From the NCBI GenBank assembly GCA_001724265.1, contig MEDY01000080.1:1-64000 (forward strand): a DNA stretch of 64,000 nucleotides. Direction: 5' to 3'. This DNA comes from Rhizaria sp. SCN 62-66. Its lineage: Eukaryota > Rhizaria, unplaced. The position numbers and the translations under genes were made by a program. The notes under the pieces were generated by a model. The model was not told the origin of the DNA. It worked only from the letters and a program-made list of their open reading frames with translations, and did not search any database. How positions within the stretch are numbered: position 1 is the stretch's first letter; each line of letters begins with the position of its first letter. Shown here one piece after another: positions 35,001 to 47,223 of this stretch.

Positions 35001-38000
35001 AGATTCACAGGCAGACATGCTTCGGCTAATTACCCTGGAGCCCCCTGCGCTCCTGAAGTCGCTCGCTGCCGACATCGGTCCCGTGCATGGCAGTCTCCGC
35101 TGCATGTTCAACACCACAGGCCCATTGTCGAGCTTCAACTGGGTTTTCTTGGGCACGCGCCCGCGCTACGCCATTCAAATGGACGCGATTAAATATGTGC
35201 GTCTGAACGTTTTTACGGTGGTCGACTACTCAATCCTCGCCACCGCATCATCGCTGCCCACGACGGAGCGGGATGCGCTGGCGTTCAGCGACCCGGCTTA
35301 CATGCACGTGCGAATCTCTGATGAGTATGAGGATCACAAGGGTCTGCAGTTTGCGGAAGCACTCTTCGACTCCTTGGCATCGCAGCAAAGTTCATGTCCT
35401 GTGGGGCTTTTAGTCACGAAGGTTGAAGGTAATGCCAACGCGAGCATTTCCGCGCTCTCCGGCGCCACTCTTGTTCCTGCTGACTACAACGGAGGCCTGA
35501 TGATCTCGCTGCCCGATTCTAGCGTGACGCCGACGGCTGAGTGGGGGAAAGTAAACTTGGCGGAGAGTATTGAGTTCAACGGAAACGGTCTGTACTCGCT
35601 TCAGCTTCTCTCGATGTGTGGCGGCGGTGATTTCATGCAGCTCGAGCCGACCTACTTCCGCGTGATCAAACAGTGCCAGATCTCCGACATCGTAAGCATC
35701 GGCGGCAACTTTTCGGCGGATCCAAGTCCCTCCGGCTTTGCTGATGGGTTTGCTGACCCAGGCACGACGTTCACGATCCAATGCGCGACCGGATACTCCA
35801 TTGGCGGCACCCTCGCAAACGCCGTCACTCCGCCCGTCGTGACGTGCACCACTACTGGCTGGGACGGCCTCGGTGTCTTGACTCAAGCAGCCGGCGCGTG
35901 CATGCCCGCGCCCGTCTGCGGCGCGCTCGCCAACCTGCCTGCCTCGCGAGTGCTCAAGGAGACCTACGTGCCCAACGCGGCCGAGAGCACCGTGTTTAAA
36001 GCCATTTGTAACTCAGCCACGCATACCACGCTGGGGGGGACTGCGACGGAAGCTGATCTAACATGCTCGTATAATTCGGGTTCTCAAACGTACGAATGGG
36101 TTTTCGAGGCCGGCACGCAGGTCTGCCTTCCTGCCTGCACTGATTTATCCTCCACTTATAATATTCAGCTGTTGACATACTCGGACTCCTCGCGTTTTGT
36201 GGGCACAGTGGTCGCGGGCGTTGCGTGCATGGTCGACTCGGATATTAACCCCACAATCACCGTCAATGAGCTCGCGTGCGTTCAGAACCCGAACAGTGAG
36301 GAGAGTTCTTGGTGGGGTATGGAAGATGTTGTGCTGGCTGAGATACTGTGCCTCAAGGCACCATGCACTGACATTCCGAAGTCGCTTGTCAACGCCACAC
36401 ACAGCTACACCTACCAGAATATTCCCGTGTCTTCGCCTTACGTCGCGGGCACCGATTGGGAAATCATCTGTAACGCTGGGTATGAGCTCCCAGGTGGCTT
36501 CGCCAGCAGTGCGGTGTGTCAACCGAACGGTGAATGGGGCGCCGAAGGGGTGGCTGAGGCGTGCACCCCACGCGCCTGTGAAGCCTTTTTTTTGGCGAAC
36601 TCGCATTACGCGGCGCCTGCTCAGACGTACTACTATGGTGATGTCTATGTCCCGCAGTGCGAGGCTGGCTTTTACGCCGTCGCCGAAGCAACCAGCGGTG
36701 CCACATGCACGTACAACGCCCAGACTGGGATGTTTTGGAATGCGCCCGTCTTGCCGCTGTGCGTGGCGGGCTGCCCGGCGCTCACAATAGGCAACCACTG
36801 GGCCAACGTCACTTACTCTCTTCCTGAACACTCGGTGTCGCGCGCGGGCGGCACCACGACTGTCACATGTGACACTGGCTTTGCGGTTGACGTGCGTCTG
36901 CCCGGGATCGAGCAGCCGTCGTGCATCGGCAGCGATGACAGCGCAGGTTGGGACGACACGATCACCACCAAATGCGCCATTGAGTGCGAGGCCCTGCCGT
37001 TTACGGACCCCAACCCAGTCAACGGAGTGTGGCAGGTCTTGTTGGGCAGCAATGTCTACTATCCCAGTGATGCGCCTTTCTACGAGGGCGCTGCCTCGCT
37101 GCTCACCTGCAACGATGGCTACGGCATCAACGGGTACAGCGAGGTGACGTCTTTGTACACGTGCTCCGACGACGGTGTATGGCAGGGGAGCGGCAGCACG
37201 TGCCTGGTCCGCGAGTGCTCGCTGAACGACTTGGACGTCTCGATGCGAATGGAGAGTGTGGGGCCCTACACGTTCGAAACGCAGAATATGGTTGCGGTCT
37301 GTGCGGACTCGTACTACCCCGCCAACCCGCTCGTGACGTCCAGCGCTGTGCAATGTGGCTACACACTGCAGGGCGTGTACAAGCATGCGCTTTTGCTGCA
37401 GGACGAAACCTTCTCCTGCGTGCCGGGTTGCCCGGCCGTGACCAACTGGGACGTGTCGTGGAGTGGGGTGAGCTACAGCCCAGGCACTTACCCGGTGGAG
37501 TCCGCAACTCTGCTAGTCACGTGTGCATACGGTTACTACAACCCTTCTGGTGTTGCGACGCTCTCCGTCTGCACGAACACCGGCTCGAAGCTCGAGTGGG
37601 CGCCCGCGCTCGACGCCGTGGGCACGCCCTGTCTGCAGTCTTGCTCCGTTGACAGCACCATGTTCCCGCCTATGGACCCCAGCGTGGGGTCATATACATA
37701 CGTCGACGCTCAGAATGCCGTCCTCGTGCCGATTGACAATGCTGTCCCCGTCGGCGCGAAAGTCTTAATGAGCTGCCAGCCCGGCTTTACCTACGAAGCG
37801 ACTCCTTTGGCTATCGACTACTACTACGTGTGTACTTCCATCGGCTGGCCGATAACCCCGACCGCGTGTGCTCCCACACAGTGTCCTCCGCTCCAAAACG
37901 CGCCGACGGATCTCGAGGCGCCCCAGGGGGAAAACTTCTTCGTCAATGACACCCAAGTATTCACATGCCCGTCCGGCACGCAGAGTAGTAATGGCGGCGC

Positions 38001-41000
38001 CACAAGCTACAAGTGCGTGCAGCCCGCCGCCGCCCCATACGGGGAGCCGGTGTGGGAGCTCGTTGACACGGGCCTCGCTGCGCTCGAGTGTTCCAATGAG
38101 TGTGACGATCTCTTCATTGCGAGCAACTGGGCATCGCTCCCTACTTACGTCAACTCTGTCAACGACAAGCGTGTCGTGGGCTCCACCGCCAGTATCACGT
38201 GCGCAACCTCCCCGACGGCGCCCTATGCGCGCCCCGTTGGCACGGGAGTGCCGACGTGCACGCGCGTGCAGGCCGGGGCCCCGGCCGTCGAGTGGACCGT
38301 GGACGGCGCGACGGGCTGGGAGACGACGCTCTGCCAGCCCGCGTGCTACGGACTGCCGACCGAGCTCGCGCTCGGCGCCGCCGCGGGCGCGTGGACCATC
38401 TACGGCGACAACGACGCCGATATCACCGCGGGCTCCGCCGCGACGTACCCCAACCAGGCGACGGGCGTGCTGACGTGTGCGTCGGGCTACTACGTCGCCG
38501 GCTTTGACCCGACCATCACGACGCGCACTACCACGTGCGTCGCGCCCAGTGAGGGCATCTTCGACTGGGCCGATGGTGCGCAGGACTGCGTCCCCATTGT
38601 GTGCCCCGCGCCGCCCGCGCTGTCCGATGGTCAACACTACACCAACGCCGTTGCCGCTGCCGGTGATCTGCTCCCGGGCGACAAACTCGAGATCTCATGT
38701 GCCCCGGGCTTTGCAGACGCCGTCAACGCGCCGACCCAGATCGAGTGCGTGCTGAACCAGAACACGGGCAGCATGACCTGGGAAGCTGTTCCAGGTGACG
38801 CTCTCCAGTGCGTGGCCGTCGGCTGCGCTGAGCTCACCACCGCGATGTCACTCGCGTGGTTTATGGTCGCTACGTCGAAGACTGAAATTGCCCTAGCATC
38901 CTACGACGTCGGCACCGTGGCCACGATCTACTGCGCCAGCGGGTTTTTCCCCGCTGAGACGCTGTACGAGTCCCCCGTGACTTGCTCCGAGTCTGGCGGC
39001 GTCTTTAGCTGGGGCTACACGAACTCTTGGCTCATTAACAACGCATGTGAGTCCGTTGGATGCACGAGCGAGCCCAACGTGGATCCTGGAGCGGGTGACA
39101 TCTGGGCGTTTGCGACGAGCACGGCCTCTGTGACTTACGTAGGATCTTCAAGCGGCTACTCTTTGGGTATCGTCGCGACGCTCCTCTGCAATGCCGGTTA
39201 TTCGGACCCAGCTGTCAACATGACCACCCAGTGCGTGTCTGACGGCGTTGGCGGCGCGAAGTGGTCCGCGGCTGTCGTGCCCTCGTGCGTGCCGGACCCT
39301 TGTCCGGCATATGACACGCTCATCATGACTGGTGCCAAGTTTGTTGACGACACTGTCGCGTTGCTGGCGCAACGCGCGGATGGTGTTTTTACTCTCGGTG
39401 ACTCTATCGAGCTTGAATGCGACTCCTCTCAGGGCTACTACCCATCAGATGAGAGTCCGAATACCTACATGTACACGTGCCTGATGAGCAACGAGATTAT
39501 CTGGAGCTCGCGTCCTGGAGCCGTTCTTGAGTGCGTGCAAGAAGTAGCTACGTGCACAATCAACGTGCTGGGCGGACTCGCTAACGCTGTGATCACTAAC
39601 TCTCAGACCTACGTTGAGATCACGGAACTGGACGGTGTCATTAACGCAAATGACGCCATCTTAGTCACGTGCTCCTACGGATATGCGTTTTATGCGAATG
39701 CCGCCGAGTGGAATAAGAGCTACACATGCGGTACGGACGGGAAATGGCCCGAGACCGACGTTACGTGTAAGCCCAAGAGCTGCGACGCGCCACAGCCCGA
39801 CACAAACGGCGTCACATACTCATACTCGGACCAGCAGCTGGGCTCCTTGGCAACTGTCTCGTGTCAGTCCAACTATTACGGCACTGGGACAGCGAAGTCC
39901 TATTGTGTCGCCGATGGCAATCTCCAGAACACCGTGTCCTGGACGTTGGCGCAGGGCGAGACGCTGCCGGTGTGCGAGCAGCAGTGCAGTGACATCAAGA
40001 TAACTGCGCTGGCGAAGGTGTCCTACTCCGACGCGAGCCGTCTCGCTGGCGCCACTGCAACGCTCTCGTGCACCGCGCCCTACACTCTCGTGCTTGACTC
40101 CGCGCAGTCGACCGCCACATGCAATTCGCCGGCGTACGAATGGTCTAGGGAGCTGCAGAGTGTCGCTGGGTCTGCCTGTGCAATTACCTGTGCCACATCG
40201 CTGTTCCCGGCTGGCATGGAACTGCGCAGTGTGGAGAAGGGCATCGCCTACTCTGACGGCAGCTACTCGCACGACAGTGTGCTTGCCTTCGGCTGCACTA
40301 ACTCCGCGCAGGTTTTCCTCACGAGTGAGAATGACGTTTTTGTATCGCTGCTGCACTATAAGTGCTCGGTCGGCGGCACCGATGCGAAGCTTGTGGAGTC
40401 CTACATTCGTGAGCCCCTCGTGCCGCTGACCTGCGTGACTCCCACCTGCGCTACCTCGCCCAAGGGCACCGTTACGACCCCCTCAGGTGTGCTGCCTGTG
40501 ACAGTCAATGCTGCCGTTATTCTGACCTGCGACACGGGATATCATGCGACCGGCACCTCTCAGTCAAGCGAGGCGAAGTGCGCGCTTGATAGCTCGACTG
40601 GCGTCACTTATTGGACTACGACCAGTGCCGACTTTGCCTGTGAGGCGACCGTTGCTATCAAGTGCCCTGAGTTCACCGTGAGCAATGGTGTTGTGTCTCT
40701 TTCCAATGATACAATTCTGGCAAAGACATCCTGCAACGCAGGCTATGTCCTTTCTGGATCTGAGAAACTGACGTGTGATACTGTGACTGGCTTGTGGTCC
40801 GACGCAATGCCGACATGCACGGTGCAGCCGGGTTGTAACGACGTTTTCATTGAGAACGCGTTTGCGAGCACCGGTAAGGGCTCGTGGACCGACAACAACG
40901 GTATCGCACGCTTTGTGTGCAACCCAGGCTATGAGTTCGAGCAAAGCTGGTCCACGTCTTACCTCGATGTCGTCTGCGACGTGGCTGACTGGCTCACTAA

Positions 41001-44000
41001 GATCCAGCGGTGCGTGGCGCAGCCCACGTGCGGCACGTTCATCACGTCCAACCAAAGCATCAGTGTTACAGGCCTCTCTGCAGCTGGAGCCGCAGTCACA
41101 CTCAGCGACAAGAACGCGCTCGGCACGGTCATCGTGCCCTCGTGCGTGCTTACCGAGCAGACGGCGTTCCCCACCGCCGCGACGGTGGGCTCCACGGGTC
41201 AGGTCGTCACGTGCACGCACGTCGATCTTCAATACGCTGCAGTGTGGCTCGGCTCCGGCCTCCAGTGCTTCACCGCGCCCGCGCTCTCTACGGCCACGCT
41301 CGACGCCTCGGGCTCGCGCACTGTTGTCTTGCTGCGCTTCAGCGCGGAGACGTCGCGTCCCGTGCACGTGGCCGGCTGGGACCCCACCACGGCGGACGCC
41401 GCGCTGTGCTCGTACCTGCTCACTACGGCCTCGGTCGCGCTGCTCGGCACTTCGCCGCAGTGCCGCTGGTCGTCGGTGAGCGAGTTTGCGGTCACGCTTG
41501 GCACCGACCCTTCGCTGCAGCCTAACTCGACGCTGACTGTTAAGGGCGGACTGGTCGGACTTCAGGTCATCGCTAACAGCACGCTCTACAACGCCGCGGC
41601 GATGCCCAAGATGGCAGAGACCACAACGCCCAAACTCACAGTCGTTACCGTGACCCCCGTCGTGACGATCAAGGCGCCCGTGCGCGTGTCTGCCTGCGCC
41701 TCTGCCGTAATCGACGCCTCGGCGAGCACCGGCGGCGGCCAGCGCGCAATGTTCTTCGAGTTCACGCTTGTGTCGTCCACAGCGGACAGCTACGACCCGA
41801 GCTTTGCTTCTGGCTTCACGACCGCGACGACCGCCAAGATGACCTTCGGCAGCACTGTTGGTGGCTCTCATGTGGTGCTCATCACTGCGCGCAACTGGCT
41901 GGGCTTCACGGCCTCCGTCACGCACACGATCGAGTCCACCGTCGACGGCTTTGTGATGGAGCCTACTCTCAGCGGCGGCGGCGCGCTGGCCCGCGAGGTC
42001 GTTGCCAGCGCCGCCTTCTCGGTGCTCGCGTCCGTGCGCGTGACTGGCTGCGGCCTCGAGTCCAAGCTCGAGGTGCGCCACGCCTGGGTTCTCGTCAACG
42101 CCGACAACTCCACCACGGCGTTGACGACGCAGGCCGCGCTGTCGTTCGCGCCGTACCACTTCACCGCCGGCAGCGTCACCGTGTTCAAGTACACGACCAC
42201 GCTCGTCGGCTACCCCACCGAGCAGAGCTCCCTTACGCTCACTATCACCACCACCGCGCGCGCGCCGCGTGCTGAAATCGTCGTCGCGGCGTCGTCGCTC
42301 GCGCCCGCGGCCACCATCACCAACCGCGTGATGCTCGAGACCTCGGCGGGCGCGTTCACGCCCGCCAACGCCGCGGCCGCGGCTGCTGCCGCGGGGACTT
42401 CGCTGCGCGAGCTGGCGACGCTGGTGCCGTTGGCGCTCTCTCTGTCCGCGGCCACGTCGCGCGACCGCGACCTCGACTTCGCGACCGTGGTCGCCGGCGG
42501 CATCGCCAACTACACGTGGGCCTGCTACCGCGCGTCGCTCACGCACGCCGCCACGGCACAGTGGACGGCGTCCTCGTGCCCGGCCGACGTGGCAGCGCTG
42601 TTCTCCGCGACGACCGCCAACATCACCGTGTCCGCCTCCGTAGTGCCCTTGCTGGCGCGTAATGACGACGTCGAAGCACGCGCCGCACTCGTGATTGCGC
42701 TCACGGTCGCCACGTCCGCAGGCAGCCCCGCTCGGCGCTCGCGCGTGGTCGCACGCTTCGAGATCGTGCCCGCCGTGTCCTTCTTTGCGCGCCCGGCCGT
42801 GATCCTGCCGCTGGGCTCGGTGCCCTCGACCTCGCGCGTGTCGCCCTACGCGCCGCTGCGCCTCGCCGCCAACGTCGCTGGGCCCAACAACACGTACGCG
42901 TTGCTGTGGGCGTGTGAGAGCGGCAACGTCAACGTCGCGACCACGGGCGTGCTCGCGTCGCCGCTGACGGGCTCGACGCTGGCCATCGCCACGGCCGCGC
43001 TCGCGCCCGACACGACATACTCGTTCCGCATCTCCATCTTCATCACCTCGTCCACGGGCCCCACGTTCCCGCTTGCAGCCGCGCCCGCCGCGGCGCTGGC
43101 GGCGGCGACGGCGCCCAACCGCGCCGCGGGCCCGCTCCCGGGCGAGGCCGCGTCGGCCGTGGTGACGGTGCGCACGGCGGGTCTGCCCGCAAGCGGCTCG
43201 TGCACGCAGGTGACGGACCCCGCGGAGCTGCAGGACGCGCTCGAGACGCGCGCGCTGGTGCGCTGCGTCGGCTGGGCCGCAAGCACGGCCGAGGAGCTGC
43301 CGCTGCGCTACCGCTGGCTGCGCGCCGACTCGAGCCTGTTGCTGGCGTCGACCGACATCGAGCCCTCTGCGCTGCTGGCGCTGCCGCCCGGCCTCACGCG
43401 TCTGCGCGTCGAGATCGTCTCGGCGCTGGGCGTGCCCGTGCTCGTGGCCGTCAACGTCACGACCACCATCGCGGCCTCGCCCGCAGTGCGCACCGCCGCC
43501 GTCAACGACGCCACGGCTGCCGTGGCCGCTGGCGACGCGTGGACCTTCGTGCAGTCTGCCAGCACAGCCACGCAGATGCTCAGCACCGCTGGCAACAGCA
43601 CTGGCGGCACCGGCAACAGTACGGACGACGGCAGCTCCGGCCCGACGCTGTCGCCACCGCAGATCGCGCAAGAGATCCTGGCGCTGCTTAAAGACCCCTC
43701 TGTGCAGTCGCTGCTTGCTGACGCCGAGGGCGTCGACTCGTCGCTCTTCACCGAGAACAGCAGCAACGAGAGCGAAGACGGCAGCAGCGGCACTGCGGAC
43801 GACGAGACCAACGTGATCGTCCCAGTGTCTGCGCTGCAGAGCGCGGGCTCCGCGCTCGCGATCGAGCTGCTGGCGACGCTCGCGCAGTCGCCGGCGGCCG
43901 AGCTGAGCTCGCAGAACATCTCGCTAACGATGACTCTAGTTGAGGACAACATGCGCGGACTTGTCGAGGCCTCGCGCGCCGTGTCGCCGACCACGCTCAC

Positions 44001-47000
44001 CAGCTACATCAGCGTGCTCGATGCAAACGTTAACCTGCTAGCAGCGTCCAACTCCGACTCCAGCTCCAGTAGCTCCAACAACTCGAGCAGCTCGAACTCG
44101 ACTGACGATGGCGGCGCCAACGGCAGCACCAGCGTCGCCGGCCTCGTGGGCCAGCAGACCGCGCTTGTGACGCAAGCCGCGCTGCAGGACGCGCAGCCCA
44201 ACGAGGACCCGCTTCTGTGGACCAGCGGCGCCGTGTCCTTCGTCACCGCGCGCCTCGACACCGAGACCGGCGGCGAGATCAGTCTCCAGGTCGATGGCTC
44301 CGACGACAGCTCCAGCGTCGCGGGCGCTCTGCCTGTCGCCTCTGCGGTCCTGCTCACCAGCGCCTCCGCGCGCTTCTCGCATCACGTTGCGCGCGCTCTC
44401 GGTGCCGCCCCGCGCGCTTTCAGCCCCGCGGCGGTCAAGAAGGGCGTGCGCGTGCCCGGCGCGCTGCTGAAGACTCTCGGCACCAGCACCGGCGGCCGGC
44501 TCGACGCGACGGTCTCCGCGCTCTCTGACGCGACTCTGCTGGCCGCCGACGCCCTCGAGGCGCCCGACGCGCGCGCGGACGTGGACGACGCGGACACGAC
44601 GTACACGGGCAGCTTTGCGGGCTCCATCGGCCTGACACTGTTCGACAGCACCGGCGCGGAGGTCAGCGTGGCGAGCACGGGTGTGGACGTCGCCGTCAGT
44701 AACGGTACTGCGCCCGCGCCCGTGGCCAGTGACGAGGAGGAGAACGGCCTTTTCTTCGTGACGATCCCGCACGAGAAGAGGCTGCCGGTGAACTTCACGG
44801 CGACGTGTCAGTTCCTCGACGTGTCCACCAACAAGTGGAGCCAGCGCGGCTGCGCGGTCGCTGAGTCGACAACTGAGTACACGCTGTGCAAGTGCAACCA
44901 CCTGACAATGTTCTCCATCCGCTTCTCGCCGAAATACTTCGCGCCTAAGTTCATCACGTTCGACGTGACGTCGTTCACGTCGCTGTCGTGGTCGCAAATC
45001 ACCCGCAACCCGGTGCCGCTGATCGTGCTGTGCGTGTGGGTCGGCGTCATGCTCGTGCTGCTCTTTGTTGGCGCGCGCATTGACCGCAAATACGACAAGC
45101 AGGGCCTCGCGAAGCTGCTGGTTGAGTGGCATCCCGCGTCTCAGATCTCGCTCACCAAGGCTGACGAGTACCGTGTCGCCGCCCGCTCGTCCACGCTGCT
45201 GTTCCTCTGGCGCCGCTACTTCCAGGTCTTCCGCCGCGACCACTCGTGGCTGTCGCTGTGGCTGCGTCCCACGACCGACGACTTCGGCTCGCAGGCGCGC
45301 GCTGTCACCACGGGCATCACCATCCTGATGGCGCTCACGATCGCGGCCACCTTCTTCGGCTCGCAGGAGCAGGAGGCCGCGCTGGTCATCTCCGCCATCA
45401 CCACCGCCGTCACGTACCCCATCAACAAGCTCTTCCAGGCCGTGTTCGAGTACTCGGACAAGAACAGGCTGAAGCGCTTCTTGTACTTCTACGCCGAGCA
45501 CCTCGCCTTCCTGCAGATTCACGGCCGCTCCGACTTCTTCTCGCCCGCCCAGTGCGCGCGCCTGCTGGCGACCCCGCCGCTTGCGGACCTGGAGATCGTG
45601 CGCGAGCTGCTGCCCGAGGTCGCCAAGTGGCACGAGAGCGACGACGAGGCCGCCGAGCGCTTCCACAAGGCCCTCGTGCACGCGCGCAAGCAGGAGCTCG
45701 CGGGCGCTGACGCCGATGGCAGCGGCAACTTCACGACCGCGCAGATGAGCCAGGCCCAGGCCGATGCGCTGCGCCCCGAGCCGCTGCTGCGCGTGCCCAA
45801 CACTTACACCACGCACCGCGGACTGGACCGCGACGAATCGACGCTGCACCTGATCCTGCGCACGAGCGTCGCCATGGATGCCGAGTTGGTGATCGAGGCG
45901 CATCGCCACCGCGACTGGACGCTTAAGGTCCCCCGCGGCGCGCGCGCAGTGGGCGTGACGATGATTTCGCTCATCACTGTCGGCTGCATCATGCTCGTGC
46001 TGGTCATGGGCATGGAGATGGATCGCTCCAACGGCTCGGACGTCGTCACCCAGTGGATCTACTCCACGCTGGGCTCCATCGCCGTCGACGCCGTGCTGTC
46101 CGGCCCCATCCTCACCATGGTGCGCTCCACAATCGTCTTCATGGTCAAGTACATGTTCCTCGGCAAGTGTTGCAGCATCCGCGCGCGCCGCTACGACTGC
46201 ATGCCGAAGCTGCTCCCGTCGCGCCGCCTCTCCTTCTCTGCGAACACCAGCATGACGTCATTCCTGGAGATCATGGGCGCCAAGTGTGAGCCCGGGCTCG
46301 TGTACGACACGCCCGCCGGCCTGGACGTGCCCGTCGACCACAATGACGACGCCAGAGACGGCGACGACGACTGTGACAGCACAGAGCCCTCGGGCGGCGC
46401 GACGCGCAACAAGCGCGGCAGCGGCAGCCTCAGAGTCGCGCGGCCCGCGCAGACGGTGCGCAGCAGTATCAGCGTCAGCGGTACCGACGAGTCGTCGCAC
46501 AGCGAGGGCCGTCTGGAGCGCGCCGACTACGGCGTCTTCGTTCACGGCGGCGCCATGCAGCTTGCGCAGCTCGACCTCTACAGCAAGGGCAAGCCCGACG
46601 GCGGCGGCCGCAGCGGCGACAGCGTCGGCACGGACGAGCCGGCCGTGGCGCTGCAGGCGACGCCGCGGTGGGCGACAGCGCATACGTTGGCGGCGTCGAC
46701 CATCGTGGCCGTGCTGACGGACGACCGGTCGGATCCCAGCTCCGAGCTGGAGACGGGCTCGCTGCCCGTGCGCCGCACCGCCTCGGGCCACAGCGACGAC
46801 GGCTTCGGCGAGGACAGCATGTCGCAGATCGACCGCGTGGCGGCGCCGGCGCCCGCTGTCACGGCACTGGTCGCGAGTGTCAGCATGCCGGCCGGCTCAG
46901 GCCTCGCAACTCACACCGCAAACGATGACGGGCACGCGAGCGCCGAGGTGTCGCGCGTGCGCTACGCCGCGGACGTCGAGGACGAACACAGCGACAAGCA

Positions 47001-47223
47001 CGGCGACGCCGCCAAGCTCGGCACGCGCGGGCACGGTAAGCACGCGCATGAGCGCGAACACTCGGTGTCGTCGGTGCGCAACCACATTCGCTACGGCACC
47101 GGTGCTGAGGGCTCCGAGTCGGACGGGGGCGACGGCTACACCGACAGCGAGGACCAGGACTACGGCCGAGACGACGGCCAGCCGGAGGTCTCGGTGTCCC
47201 ACCTCCGCGTCTTCTTCCATTAA
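32092..47223 (+). CDS. Gene J: polycystin-1-like receptor with about 25 sushi (CCP) domains, REJ region, GPS site and about 5 TM, one in-frame TAG
   Basis: Exons 32092-32209 and 32354-47223, with a 144-nt phase-1 intron (donor GTACGT). 4995 residues if TAG at 34603-34605 (residue 790) is sense; stop TAA. Exon 1 is a signal peptide (YALTAWLFCVVVFSMFAGLA). Residues 40-1140 are beta-rich modules with Cys pairs. Residues 1147-3014 hold about 25 CCP-like modules. About 3136-3780 resembles the REJ region of polycystin-1. A GAIN-like domain ends in a GPS motif: W, GC, CKCNHLTMF, with predicted self-cleavage between Leu and Thr4224. Then come a TM, a segment like the polycystin second TM entry (RDHSWLSLWLRP), and TMs near VGVTMISLITVGCIMLVLVM and WIYSTLGSIAVDAVLSGPIL. 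A Ser/Asp/Arg-rich cytosolic tail follows. The PLAT domain and the C-terminal cation-channel part of PKD1 are missing. It probably acts as an adhesion or sensing receptor at the cell surface. An in-frame ATG at 31987 is an alternative start. Confidence 0.85.
35674..41275 (+). repeat. Array of about 25 CCP/sushi-like modules in gene J
   Basis: Modules of about 60-90 residues, each with four spaced Cys. Most show the sushi pattern: a CP/CD start, an alternating-hydrophobic strand ending at Cys 2 followed by a G-Y/F motif, Cys 3, a Trp-containing strand and a closing Cys. Examples are VTCAYGYYNPSG, ILTCDTGYHATG and SCNAGYVLSG. Several lack the canonical Trp or have long inserts, so the count is approximate. 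Confidence 0.85.
44905..44907 (+). other. Predicted GPS self-cleavage point in gene J (Leu|Thr)
   Basis: The codon for Thr in CNHLT. GPS motifs in adhesion GPCRs and polycystin-1 are cut before this Thr/Ser by a cis-acting GAIN domain. All key residues (two Trp/Cys anchors, C-x-C, His-Leu-Thr) are present. Confidence 0.75.

Noticed and set aside
40564-43671. Minus-strand open frame of about 1035 codons opposite gene J
   Set aside because: It lies opposite the well-supported REJ part of J. It is Arg/Gly/Ala-rich in the way antisense frames of GC3-biased genes always are, with no domain.
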